Source: Isoetes taiwanensis
Lineage: Eukaryota; Streptophyta; Lycopodiopsida; Isoetales; Isoetaceae
Assembly (NCBI GenBank): GCA_021234155.1
Contig: JAJEKV010000035.1
Coordinates: forward strand, 14,664,676-14,728,675
Length of the DNA: 64,000 nt
Reading direction: 5' to 3'
This document shows, piece by piece, positions 23,640-33,258 of this stretch; the first letter of the stretch is position 1, and every line of letters begins with the position of its first letter. Below the pieces are notes generated by a model. The model searched no databases, was not told where the DNA came from, and was given only the letters and a program-made list of their open reading frames with translations. A program made the translations under genes and the position numbers.

Positions 23640-24747
23640 AGAAAAGTTCAAAGCTAGGTGGCCAATGAGCAGCAGATAGAGTTTTTGGAGCCTGATTATC
23701 CCGATGTGGAGAAGCATCATCTGACATATCAAGGGAAGCAAGTACAGAGGGAGAATCGACAAGGTCAAAAGGATATAGAGAAGAAGGAGAGAAAGAAGCA
23801 AGGTCAAAAGGATACAGAGAAGAAGGAGAGAAAGAAGAAGGAGAGAGCAAGAGTCTAACGAGGAGGAGGCAGGGGATGGCACTTTAGAAGAAACTCTCTC
23901 TGATGAAGAGTCCGGCCCTCGAGGAAAGTAAAACTAAATCGAAGCCCACCACCAAAATCCACCAATCATGGATCCACTAACTCGGTAGAAGTTGATCCTA
24001 AGAAGAGAGAATTCTTGAGGTAAATCCACAGGAACTAGCTATACAAAATGATTCAATTCTTTCTGGACAAACTGACTCTAATCCTATCGGGTGAAGAAGA
24101 AGATAGGACATGAAGGGAAGGGAGAAAAGTTGACTTTAACGGAACAAAAGAGTAAGTCATCTCTGGCGAGTTCTTTTTATATTGACCATTTCACAGAAGA
24201 AAAGTGTATTGTTCTTGAATTTCACAAAATTTTGTTAACTTAAAATATGCATTGTCCGGAGAGGAGACTACTTCAAGTAACAAAAACTTATCCTCTTCGA
24301 CCGAATAGAGTTCTTACCAAGTCCTTCTCCAAATCTTGTAATCGCGGTCACCTCCTTTTCCTGGAGGGGTTCTAGAGATAAACACCAAATGGGTGTATCC
24401 AAGACCCGGTATTGACAAATTGTTGAGCCATCCGAAGGACGTGAGCCATCAGTGGTATACGGTCATCCATGCTGAGAAACAATATATTAGAAATTAAAGA
24501 AGTTATTCCAGAGTTGAAGACCTTTGATTTCTACATTATTTTAGATCAAGGTAATTGTGGGATTGTTCGTCGACCACAACATGAAGCAAAGAATATCTCC
24601 ATCAAGAACATACATGGGGCCTTGAAGGTGATAGAAGGATTTCAAGAAGAACAAATATGTTTGATGGATGATGACCCCATCAAGTGTTGCTTGAACGTAG
24701 ACAGTAGCATAAATCCTCTGACATGGCACCCAAACAATGAAAAATAA
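23640..24747 (+). pseudogene. FCP1/NIF-like HAD-family protein, plus-strand copy
   Basis: The upstream part (23658-23900) encodes a charged linker with a 41-bp tandem duplication (about 23763-23845: GQKDIEKKERKK / GQKDTEKKERKK) and a following acidic stretch. After further broken sequence the phosphatase-like domain reads RPGIDKLL (24405), RNNILEIKEVIPELKTFDF, ILDQGNC (about 24538-24558), IKNIHGALKV and LMDDDPIKCCLNVDSSINPL (24661-24720). These match the FCP1/NIF layout WDQSxC ... VDDSPxK. The first motif region reads KCIVLEFHKILLT (about 24207), so the expected DLNG is EFHK. It is homologous to the minus-strand copy at 26060-26660. The family dephosphorylates phosphoserine in proteins such as the Pol II tail, but this copy lacks key residues. 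Confidence 0.6.
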
Positions 24748-25562
24748 GACAATTGGGTGTTCTTTGACTCTCTGATATCAGCCCCTACAGTGCCTGCTTT
24801 CCTGAGTAATAGACCAGATTTGCAAGGAAAAGCGAACCCTACAGGTGACCTGATTGTAAAAAATTACTGTCAATGAAAATGTAATATTTGTATTATACCT
24901 TGTACATGTTGATGTACATAACTTATATGAATATGCAAGATTTTTTTTTATATACAGAACTAGTTTGATCTTGACTCTTTCCAGTCTACACTCTACTTTT
25001 TGCCTTGGTTTTGTTGTCACCAATTTCTAGCACACTGAATAAATGGTAAAAGAAATGAAAGGTGGAATAATTTTAAAATAACGGAATCATGGTTATAATG
25101 GAGTCAATAGTGTGTCTTTTTTTAACCATTCTGATTTAATTTCAGTTGTTAGAGCCATTAATCATTATTCAATTAAATTGAGATTATGTACATTCCAAAA
25201 TCGCGCCATATAAGCTTATTATTTACCTTTTTAAACATACTTTTGCGTTGAGTTCATTTTCAGCCTGAGAATATGCATTTTGTATTGAAATTGAAGGACA
25301 TTCAAAAATACGATGCAAATCACCCATATTATGACTGAATGTTGGCAATATGAAAAGTAGAAATTTGCATATTATTTTATACCATCATGGACGACTACAA
25401 AATTTATAGAGTAAAATAAGAAGCCTTTTTCAATAAATAATGACAAGCAAGTGGCTACAAAACAAAGATTTTCGCAGTACAAATCGCGCCTGGCGTGATT
25501 TTGTTGGTACAAATATAGCATGATCAAACAACATAAATGCCAAAAACTATTCTGATTCATCG
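24748..25562. other. Non-coding, with one and a half GC dyads
   Basis: AT-rich and without a recognised gene. A half-dyad AAAATCGCGCC lies at 25197-25207. A near-perfect dyad AAATCGCGCC-T-GGCGTGATTT lies at 25481-25501, flanked by GTAC on both sides. Confidence 0.6.
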
Positions 25563-25757
25563 TCAATAGGCGCTCCTGAGATCCTTTTGATCATGAACAA
25601 ACCATGCCAGATGGATCACAACATCGAAGCGGACGGGATTCATAGCAACGACAGTCAGCCAGTCTTCAAGTTCTATGCCTCGTTGGCGACATCTATAGAG
25701 GTCCTCATGGTTCATTTTGCAGGTAATGGAATGGCGATCGGAAGCAGAATATGCCAT
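25563..25757 (-). other. Coding-like exon, unknown protein
   Basis: A minus-strand frame reads CKMNHEDLYRCRQRGIELED and LTVVAMNPVRFDVVIHLAWF, ending in VHDQKDLRSAY and a stop. Composition is clearly protein-like. The CCATTACCTGCAAAATG context may hold a splice acceptor. It could be the last exon of the minus-strand gene upstream or a separate relic. I do not recognise the family. Confidence 0.4.
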
Positions 25758-26059
25758 AACAAAAAGAAGCAGGCGGAGGCCAAAGTCTATTTATACCGGT
25801 ATATACATACAAATTATTGGATGTAATATAGCAAATTATATAGATAATAGAATAATACAATACGTATACAGAACCAATAATGCTGCTACAGTTGTATTTC
25901 GTCTCTAATAATGAGACAAGATGAACGCCATAAAACATTACAAAGTTATTTTACAATAACACAATATATATTCAAAGCTTTTGTGTAAAGTATATTTCAT
26001 ATTCAAAACATTTCTGCAAAGTATATTTCTGGTATACATATATCAAAATAGCTCCCTTT

Positions 26060-26660
26060 CTAGAACAATTTTGTCAAGGTCCCTGTCAATTTCTCCCGTT
26101 CGATCAAGTTACGGATATAGTATTTGTATCTCTTAATCGATTTTTCCGATGATATTTCTTGCAAGACACTGATAAAACGAAGTAGAAAGTCATCTGTGCT
26201 AAACATATCAAGATGATAGGATGGCGGATTTAATTTGGACTGATTGAAGCAACACTTGAGGGTGCCATCATCAACCATGATCATGTCTTCCTTTTCCTCA
26301 ATACCTCGAGCATCCATCATGGTGCGCAAGCATTTCACAAATATTTTTTTACCTGTCGGATCCTTAGGGTTTATGAATGAAGCACATTTGCTTTGATCCC
26401 AGATGGAAGTCCAATCTCTATTTAGCTCAGGCACTACTCTCAAAACTTCATGTATATTTCTATGTTCCATAGATAACCAAATTGCACAATGAACTGAAGG
26501 CCTAGTCCAACATCTCCTTCAGATAAGGGCGTGGATAAACATATTTGGTACGCCTTTCAAATGGTTTCTGCGCATACCATGACTTATCAAAGCGTTGCTT
26601 TAGGGTAACGCTCGCATAGCACACTATTCAAATCAAAGACCGTATTTTTGGAGAAGTCGA
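26060..26660 (-). CDS. FCP1/NIF-like HAD domain, minus-strand copy
   Basis: The minus strand reads TVFDLNSVLCERYPK (about 26644-26600; the HAD motif I position, where plant relatives have DLNG in place of DxDxT), then RTKYVYPRPYLKEMLD (about 26550-26503), SMEHRNIHEVLRVVPEL, IWDQSKCASFINPKDPTGKK, MIMVDDGTLKCCFNQ (the VDDSPxK motif; the Ser-Pro is Gly-Thr) and FSTDDFLLRFISVLQEISSE, ending at 26060. One stop (after KEMLD) interrupts the frame near 26500. The second Asp of DxDxT and the Ser-Pro are missing, so catalysis is doubtful; a binding role or decay is equally possible. It is convergent with the plus-strand copy at 24.4 kb. Confidence 0.65.
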
Positions 26661-26873
26661 ATTATATACAGAGTATAAACAGATACGTATGAGAAGAAAG
26701 AAATTGAACAAGAAATCGCGCCTGGCGTGATTTATATAAAGAGAGCATGTCAACAAGTTCTAAAAATATGAAACCAAAGGAAACTTTGAATCGCGCCAAG
26801 CGCGATTTCCTTATGCATGTCATTAGTATAATGCATGGATATCACAAGACAACGAGTTTGGTCACAATACCTT
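26661..26873 (-). repeat. Probable intron carrying two GC dyads
   Basis: A plausible donor (AAAG|GTATTG, near 26873 on the minus strand) opens this interval, and the NIF exon follows. Dyads: AAATCGCGCC-T-GGCGTGATTT at 26713-26733, identical over 21 bases to the one at 25481-25501, and AATCGCGCCAAGCGCGATTT at 26789-26808. The rest is AT-rich. Confidence 0.6.
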
Positions 26874-27475
26874 TCTTCTTCATCAATCCCTGTGGCGTCT
26901 TCTTCCGTTGCTTCCTTATTTAGAGTTGTCTTTGGTCTGCTAGAAGCATCAACCACATCACTTAGTGTTTGTATAGTTTGAACTATGGTTGATAGCTCAT
27001 TACCCTTTATGCTAACCTGGCTAGAGCTTTCAGATTTCGACTCTCGATCCCTGTCATTATCTTCATCCTTGTAATTTTCATCATGTTCTTTATCTTCATC
27101 TACAAGGATGTTCATAGGCATGTCAAACGTATCGACAGGATCCGAGAACCACTGTCTGCTCATTGGTGATATCCATATTGATGCTAACGAAGTGCCGTCT
27201 CATAGCCTCCGTTCTTTAGCCAAATCTGCAGGTATTTTGGCCTTAGAGCTCGAAGCTTTGATTTTTGCACTACTGATTGGACCCCTAGGTGCTTCCTCTA
27301 GCACTTTCTCAAAAAAGAGCTCTAAGAAATGCTTGGCTCGATCATCGAAGACGATGCTCCGGCATTTCCTTGCTAACCTCAAAGCTTCCCTATCGATGTA
27401 ACCTCCGACGTGAAGCTCCCAGCAAGTTGTCCCCAATGGGCAAAATGCTTCAATGAGATAATGAGAAAGGGCCAT
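26874..27475 (-). CDS. Middle exons of the minus-strand gene: basic and acidic linkers
   Basis: Two frames in tandem on the minus strand. 27475-27200 reads ALRLARKCRSIVFDDRAKHF, LELFFEKVLEEAPRGPI and a Lys/Ser-rich end. 27163-26874 reads MSRQWFSDPVDTFDMPMN, a very acidic stretch (DEDKEHDENYKDEDND) and TIVQTIQTLSDVVDASSRPK, then the donor. Together with 28.7-27.6 kb and the NIF exon they may form one gene. Function of these parts unknown; joins are not proven. Confidence 0.4.
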
Positions 27476-27555
27476 AGAAAATCCGTTCTTATTTAACTTC
27501 CCCTTATGTGACGTTAGGAGCTCATACTTGATGTGCTCTACAAGAACGGGTCCGC

Positions 27556-27750
27556 CTAATTTTCTTCCTCATCTTCCTCTTCAAGTTCTAGCTTTTCCAC
27601 GTCTACCACACCCTTTCCCTTATCTTCAGTAGCTTGCTCAAGATACAAGACATTTCGCAGGAGGGATTCATCGAGCTGATAGCACTGCCATGCAAGTTTT
27701 TCGCCTTTTGGTTTCCCCTTAAGCCTTTCATATTCCTTATCATCCATCAT
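27556..27750 (-). CDS. Exon-like acidic frame of the minus-strand gene
   Basis: A frame of 64 codons reads DDKEYERLKGKPKGEKLAWQ, YQLDESLLRNVLYLEQATED and an acidic tail ending EEEDEEEN then stop. Coding-like, family not recognised. It lies between the 28.7-27.9 kb and 27.5-26.9 kb frames, in the same orientation. Confidence 0.4.
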   Translation of the reverse strand: MMDDKEYERLKGKPKGEKLAWQCYQLDESLLRNVLYLEQATEDKGKGVVDVEKLELEEEDEEEN

Positions 27751-27896
27751 ATAATGATTAGCACATGAGAAATTTTACTTTCTGTACTAAACTCATTGTC
27801 CCTGTTTTCATCTATCAGTATTGCTTGCTGTATCACTTTAATGCATTCTAAATTCTTTGCAGCAGATAGAACATATGCATAGGACATGTTGGAGGG

Positions 27897-28651
27897 TCAA
27901 ATTGTGACGATGGTATAATGCATTTCTGTCGTAAAACCATCGCATGTATTGTAGAAGGTGTTATAGTTATTAAGAGACCATCTGGTGCCTCGGCTATCAA
28001 GCATGAAAAGAGTGATATCGTGTGGTCCTTTACCCACGTCTGGCATTGCACACTTAAAACTCGTGGACACTTGGTAAAAGAAAGTGGATTCTTCTTCCGG
28101 GGTCTGCTTCACCAACGCGACTTTTCTTTTCAAGTCGAATGCCACTTTCTTGTGAAGCCCACGTAGGCGTGCAACATTTTTCGATTCTGTTGTTTGACAA
28201 AGTCTTTCGAACAAAAAACATACTTCTTTAGATCATCGTTGGAGACAACGTATTTTTGCATTAGTCCTAGCTCCGACAATGACCACTCCCCTGTAAGCCT
28301 TTGTAATTCCTCTCCAAGTGCCTTCTTGAACACTCGAATATTTTTCAGTTGGTCGCAGGCGTCTTCAAATGATACCTTGTCCTTCGCTGTAGAACATTTC
28401 TTGTAAAGGAATTCTTTTTTGATGCACCTATCCAAAACCGAGATCAGCTCTTCATCATCTAATCCCTGGGCCTTCTTCATCTCTGTGACATGGAGATCGA
28501 ATATTGATGTGTCGACAGAAGGAAATCTGCATTGTGAATCAGGCAACTTCTTCTCCACACAGGCATCCCAGAATTCATTCCGTTTATCCCAGACCTGGTC
28601 AGAAGCAAATATTATCTTGCAGGCATCCTTCATAGGAAATATTTGCACCAC
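27897..28651 (-). CDS. N-terminal part of an unknown minus-strand gene
   Basis: A long frame from ATG 28651 to 28130 reads IFASDQVWDKRNEFWDACVE, CRFPSVDTSIFDLHVTEMKK and VLDRCIKKEFLYKKCSTAKD. Near 28200 it shifts to a second frame (to 27897) reading RLRGLHKKVAFDLKRKVALV, FYQVSTSFKCAMPDVGKG and MLDSRGTRWSLNNYN. The two overlap such that one indel would join them. Not recognised. It could be the start of the gene whose C-terminal part is the NIF-like domain at 26.06 kb, which would give a protein of about 600 residues; that join is inference. Confidence 0.45.
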
Positions 28652-29741
28652 ATTACAATGGGAAGGTGAAGCACCACGAACTTAGTTATAAAAGCAAAAT
28701 TGCTCTACATCTTCTCTACCACATCTGATACTATAGTGGACCCAACATGGCCCAACTTCTTCCCAATGCAGTAGATACTATAGGAGTAGCTTATGATTCT
28801 TTCCACTCATTAGTAGCACAATGGAATTTGTTCCTACTCAAATTTTAGAATTTAGTATGCTTTGAGGTCATGCTTCCAATAGGCATTTCGAGTGGAGGAT
28901 CATATTTGATGGATTTGTGAGCTTAATCTCGTCGATCGAAGACATGTTACACTAGTAACAATTGAAAGATATACTTTATTCATTCGTTAAGCTCTTTGGC
29001 TTGCAGCTGTGTGTGGCACTATGATGTGATGTTAAATCATGAGAATTCTCTTTGTTTCAAGGACTCTCTAATATTCAGTCCTCCCTTCAATTTCGGGTGT
29101 CAAAGATCCCTCATAGATGGATAGAAATTATTGCGCTAAGACAACAAGATGAAGTTCGAAACCAGGACCATTCTCTTCAATTCAAATCAAAGCTAGATGA
29201 CCCACAAGATCTCTAGGGAGAAACTTTCATTCCGCGCGCTAACTTGGGCCCTGGATTATCTTCCTCCATAGAAGTACTAGAAGAGCCCCACTCTGTCTTC
29301 CTGCTATGCAAGGCATATCACAGGGTCTGCCCCAAAGGGTGCTCTACTCACTTCCCTGTATACTCCTGCTAGATCCCTTTCTTCATTCAAACTGTAGCCT
29401 GAACCTGCTTAACAAACCATATCTTTGCCTAACTGGGGATAGGGGCCGGCTGACAGTAGAGGAAGGCCACAACCTATATACTTCCAGGTACAAAGGGCAG
29501 AGTCTTTTGGTCTAAGTCTTATGAGTCTTTCTCGTAACGTAGTGCTCTTATTTCCAAAGAAAAGTTGTCTATATAAGCTTTTCTAAGTACCCATATTTGT
29601 TTTTGCAGGTGAGAATATTGTAGATGAAAACTACGATATCCAAGCAGATGAGATATTGTTATAAAACAAGGTGACCTAGCAAATGCACTAATGACCTGCG
29701 TTTGCACCACAAAAAGGAATCTTTCAAAGATTCCTAAAAAA
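28652..29741. other. Intergenic, weak coding traces
   Basis: No gene recognised. A plus-strand stretch at about 29080-29340 reads in broken frames (FRVSKIPHRWIEIIALRQQ, LGPGLSSSIEVLEE) but matches nothing I know. At 29659-29698 lies a 40-bp sequence repeated in inverted orientation at 46973-47010. Confidence 0.35.
29659..29698 (+). repeat. 40-bp sequence, inverted copy at 46973-47010
   Basis: TTATAAAACAAGGTGACCTA and the next 20 bases match the reverse complement of 46973-47010 with one substitution and two missing bases. The pair flanks 17 kb that includes the tandem array and two genes. Confidence 0.75.
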
Positions 29742-29924
29742 AAATGACGTTTACTTTTGTTTCACCCAATAGAAAGTAAACGAAGTTCTGGAAATACGAT
29801 GGCAGTTGCAGTTAGTTATTTTTTGTCCTTTCTTTCCTAGTTTTCTATTTAGCAGTTTTCTCGCTTCTCCTTTCTTCATCAGCTCGCTTTTGCATCTCCC
29901 GTTCCTTTTCTGCAGTTTGGTTCC
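29742..29924 (+). repeat. Direct repeat A/B of the unit (first copy A)
   Basis: About 183 bp, starting with a dyad CGTTTACTTT..AAAGTAAACG and ending in CAGTTTGGTTCC. Copies: A at 29742-29924, 32552-32692 and 35298-35432; B at 31785-31967, 34550-34729 and 37285-37463. A lies just before the ORF, B about 1.3 kb after it. The pair A..B could be the terminal direct repeats of a 2.2-kb mobile unit. Confidence 0.75.
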
Positions 29925-29965
29925 ACTAGTGCTTTTCGTTCCTTGGGCAGCCACGCTAATTTTCT

Positions 29966-30492
29966 ATGGCTCCAAAGGCTAGTGCTATAAAGCGTAGGAA
30001 GAGGTCTGCAGGTGAGGCTTCTGATGAGGTTCCGGTTCCGGCATGGCTTAAAGCCATGGAGGTCAGTTTGGAAGCCAAGATGGGAAGTTTAAATGGCATC
30101 ATCGAAGGCAGGCTGCAGGCAAAGTTGGATAATCTGTATGGCTTTAAGGCAGAAGCTGTGGTGGCTTTGGAATCCAAGATCTCATCCTTGCAAGAGGAGA
30201 TCCAACGGAAGAGCAAGAGACAAAGAACCCCCTGTTTTGAAGTATCCCGAAAATATCGAGGCGATTTGATTTCTTGAACGAATTGGATGACTCCTTCGCA
30301 GATTTAGAGCGCCATTTGCAGTTGCATAAGGCCTTGGATTCAGCAGCTAAGGGCATCATTGACAAAGGTAACACCTTAATCTCTAAGAGGAAGAATCTAA
30401 TCTGCATCAGAGATAGGGAAGGGCCAAGAGTTGCTGAGTTATATGAAATGGGGGATTTAACCCTTTTGGATGTGAAAAAGGATCTTTCCTAG
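29966..30492 (+). pseudogene. Coiled-coil ORF, array copy 1 (frameshifted)
   Basis: The same coding sequence as the intact copy at 32734, but broken near 30232-30262 by an extra C in a C run (ACCCCCTG against ACCCCTG) and compensating changes. The N-terminal part reads from ATG 29966, the C-terminal part resumes by 30274 and reaches the same stop at 30492. The break may be a sequencing error in a homopolymer. Confidence 0.7.
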
Positions 30493-32034
30493 ATGTTTTT
30501 GGCCCTAAATATGTGGTAAATCTGCCAGAGACTCTGAATGTTTGTCATTTGTACTAAGAAATAATTTGCTAAGGGATAATTTTCGAATCAATTGTTCTGT
30601 TGAGGAAAAGTACAGAAAGTTTGGGTTTAGTTCTCGGTTCAATCGTTTTGTTTATGTTTTGGATGTCTTAGAAAGAGGCAGTTTTCAGAAGTAATTTACA
30701 GAAATAGTTGGGTTACAGAGCTTGCTCTGGTCACCTTTTCCCTGTTGTCATTCATTCTGTGTCTGCTTCGGCCAAGATGCTAGGATAGCCGAATCACAAG
30801 ATCTATATTGCTATTCAGTCTTATTTAATTCAAACCCCTTTTTTGCTGTGTTTCCCCTGCTTTTCTTGCCAGACCTGTTTCCTTCCATGACAGTTCGCTA
30901 CCCTGCGGCAAAGGTTGCGGCCTTAGACTCCAGTTCAAAGCAAGGAGCATGCCTTGCCAGGATCGCCGGCCTGGTCTTGAGACCGCTCTGTTTTTCCTTA
31001 CCTTAACTTCGAGCAGGAACTTGCCATGCCACGGTCGCCGGCCACGTTTTGGCTTTGCTCTATTTTTTATTCGTTAGTGTAACCTTAATGAAACCTACTA
31101 ATTCTTGATAGCACATTTTGATTTACTAAGATTAGCCTTTCTTGATGGCACATTTTGATTTACTAAGATTAACCTTACAGAAACCTTGCCTTGACAACTA
31201 CTTCTTGATTCATTGATCCTTTTTTAAATCGTTGCGGGTTTGTTAAGATTTAGCCCAGGCATGGATTTGCATTCCCATGTCATTAATAGATTTTATTTTA
31301 ACAAATCCATAGGTAGTCTTGACTTCTCCTACTCGTTAGTTAAGATCGATCTAGTGAATTACCAGGATGAGACCGTTTTAATCCTAAGTGGGTTTATTCC
31401 TAGTTATCGATGTTTGGGTGCAATGATGAGAACGTTTAATCCGAAGTTGTGGGTTTTTTGCTAGTTATTGGATGTTTGAGTTCAAGTGTTGTAAATGTGA
31501 CTAATTTAAGGGGCTTGATGTGCAAGAGATAAGCTAAGGGTTGATTTCACCTTGGTTCTGAGTGTTCCCAACCATAAGTCAACCTACAAGCTTTGTTCTT
31601 TCTTACCTACCATTCGTTCTTTTGCCACTATGGGTTCATTTGGATTTGTTCCTTTTACTATTTTAGCATGTGATCTTATTCATAGGTGCGTCTGCTACTT
31701 TTTTCTTGCTCTTGGCCTTGCTTTATTGTTTCATGCTCTGCCTCTTTTTCAGCATTCTTGTCCATTTTGCCTTAGTATTTCTAGAAATGACGTTTACTTT
31801 TGTTTCACCGAATAGAAAGTAAACGAAGTTCTGGAAATACGATGGCAGTTGCAGTTAGTTATTTTTTGTCCTTTCTTTCCTAGTTTTCTATTTAGCAGTT
31901 TTCTCGCTTCTCCTTTCTTCATCAGCTCGCTTTTGCATCTCCCGTTCCTTTTCTGCAGTTTGGTTCCCCACCCTCCCACCCTTGCTCTCGTATGCCTTAT
32001 TTGGTAAGCTAATTTTCTAGAGGTTCTAGTGGCC

Positions 32035-32165
32035 CTACATCCTGATTGAGGCCTGGTGCATAGTTGGAGGCCTTTTGTGCCTGGTTGAGGCTCTCATGCC
32101 TGGATGGAGGCCCTCGTGCCTAGTTGAAGGCCCTCGTGCCTAGTTGGAGGCCCTCGTGCCCATGT
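32035..32165 (+). repeat. Minisatellite of the tandem unit (copy 1)
   Basis: About six imperfect 20-23-bp units such as GAGGCCCTCGTGCCTAGTTG. Equivalent tracts lie at about 34795-34915 and 37535-37665, with copy-number or indel differences. Confidence 0.8.
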
Positions 32166-32434
32166 AGCCCTAGGGGCATTTGGTTCATTTTCTTGTGTAT
32201 GCAGGATAACAGTTGGTGAGCGATTTCCCTATAGCTTGTATTTCTGGATGAAGGTTGGATTCCAAGCACAAAACGAAGATCGGTAGAGAAGACAATTTCA
32301 ACATGAGTTTGTTTTTGCAACTTCATTACTATATGTATTCTCCACCCAACAAGGCTGGTCAGCATGAGGGTATAGATTCTTTTGAGAGTATGACTCTAAC
32401 ATAGGTTAGTGATCCCATTATTGTCAGGGTTTTT

Positions 32435-32458
32435 CCTCGAAAACCCGAAAGGGCGAGG
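32435..32458 (+). other. GAAA-loop hairpin of the tandem unit
   Basis: CCTCG..CCC-GAAA-GGG-CGAGG followed by a T run. Copies at 32435-32458, 35180-35201, 37933-37956, and a shorter variant at about 38761-38782 outside the array. It looks like a terminator hairpin, but in plant DNA a role in LTR or element 3' processing is more likely. Function not shown. Confidence 0.55.
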
Positions 32459-32733
32459 TTTTTTAATCCCGGCCATAATGGTTTCACTAACTCGCTATCA
32501 ACATGTACTTGTGTTTGGTTTTAAGGAGATGCAATGGAAAAGCAGCATTCTTGTTCTGGAAATACGATGGCAGTTGCAGTTAGTTATTTTTTGTTCTTTC
32601 TTTCCTAGTTTTCTATTTAGCAGTTTTCTCGCTTCTCCTTTCTTCATCAGCTCGCTTTTGCATCTCCCGTTCCTTTTCTGCAGTTTGGTTCCACTAGTGC
32701 TTTTCGTTCCTTGGGCAGCCACGCTAATTTTCT

Positions 32734-33258
32734 ATGGCTCCAAAGGCTAGTGCTATAAAGCGTAGGAAGAGGTCTGCAGGTGAGGCTTCTGATGAGGTTC
32801 CGGTTCCGGCATGGCTTAAAGCCATGGAGGTCAGTTTGGAAGCCAAGATGGGAAGTTTAAATGGCATCATCGAAGGCAGGCTGCAGGCAAAGTTGGATAA
32901 TCTGTATGGCTCTAAGGCAGAAGCTGTGGTGGCTTTGGAATCCAAGATCTCATCCTTGCAAGAGGAGATCCAACGGAAGAGCAAGAGACAAAGAACCCCT
33001 GTTTTGAAGTATCACGAAAATATCAGGCAGTTTGATTTCTTGAACGAATTGGATGACTCCTTCGCAGATTTAGAGCGCCATTTGCAGTTGCATAAGGCCT
33101 TGGATTCAGCAGCTAAGGGCATCATTGACAAAGGTAACACCTTAATCTCTAAGAGGAAGAATCTAATCTGCATCAGAGATAGGGAAGGGCCAAGAGTTGC
33201 TGAGTTATATGAAATGGGGGATTTAACCCTTTTGGATGTGAAAAAGGATCTTTCCTAG
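32734..33258 (+). CDS. Coiled-coil ORF, array copy 2 (intact, 174 aa)
   Basis: The only intact copy. Basic N-terminus with KRRKR (possible nuclear signal), a heptad-like helical region (about residues 27-85: AMEVSLEAKMGSLNGIIEGR, VVALESKISSLQEEIQRKSK), then FLNELDDSFADLERHLQLHK and a C-terminal LISKRKNLICIRDREG. The last part (pattern xLxKRxKxIxIADR followed by an acidic end) resembles, from memory, a small domain in ORF1-like proteins of metazoan tyrosine-recombinase elements; this is uncertain. It starts about 40 bp after direct repeat A. No signal peptide or membrane segment. Role unknown; an element-encoded nucleic-acid-binding protein is my best guess. Confidence 0.6.
   Translation: MAPKASAIKRRKRSAGEASDEVPVPAWLKAMEVSLEAKMGSLNGIIEGRLQAKLDNLYGSKAEAVVALESKISSLQEEIQRKSKRQRTPVLKYHENIRQFDFLNELDDSFADLERHLQLHKALDSAAKGIIDKGNTLISKRKNLICIRDREGPRVAELYEMGDLTLLDVKKDLS

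Noticed and set aside
23602-23882. Leu/Ser-rich antisense ORFs
   Set aside because: Mirror image of the Lys/Glu-rich tandem duplication on the plus strand; composition is due to the repeat.
25481-26808. E2F binding sites (TTTSSCGC) as explanation of the TCGCG dyads
   Set aside because: Cores are AATCGCGCC and TTCGCG with conserved dyad symmetry and intronic location; the T-rich half of the E2F site is absent.
31240-31464. 74-aa ORF present in all three array units (also 34005, 36743)
   Set aside because: Its conservation follows from near-identical DNA, it has no upstream signal, and copy 2 ends differently; no independent evidence for coding.
32435-32458. Bacterial-type terminator (GC stem, GAAA loop, T run)
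   Set aside because: Part of a repeated plant unit; no bacterial gene nearby.
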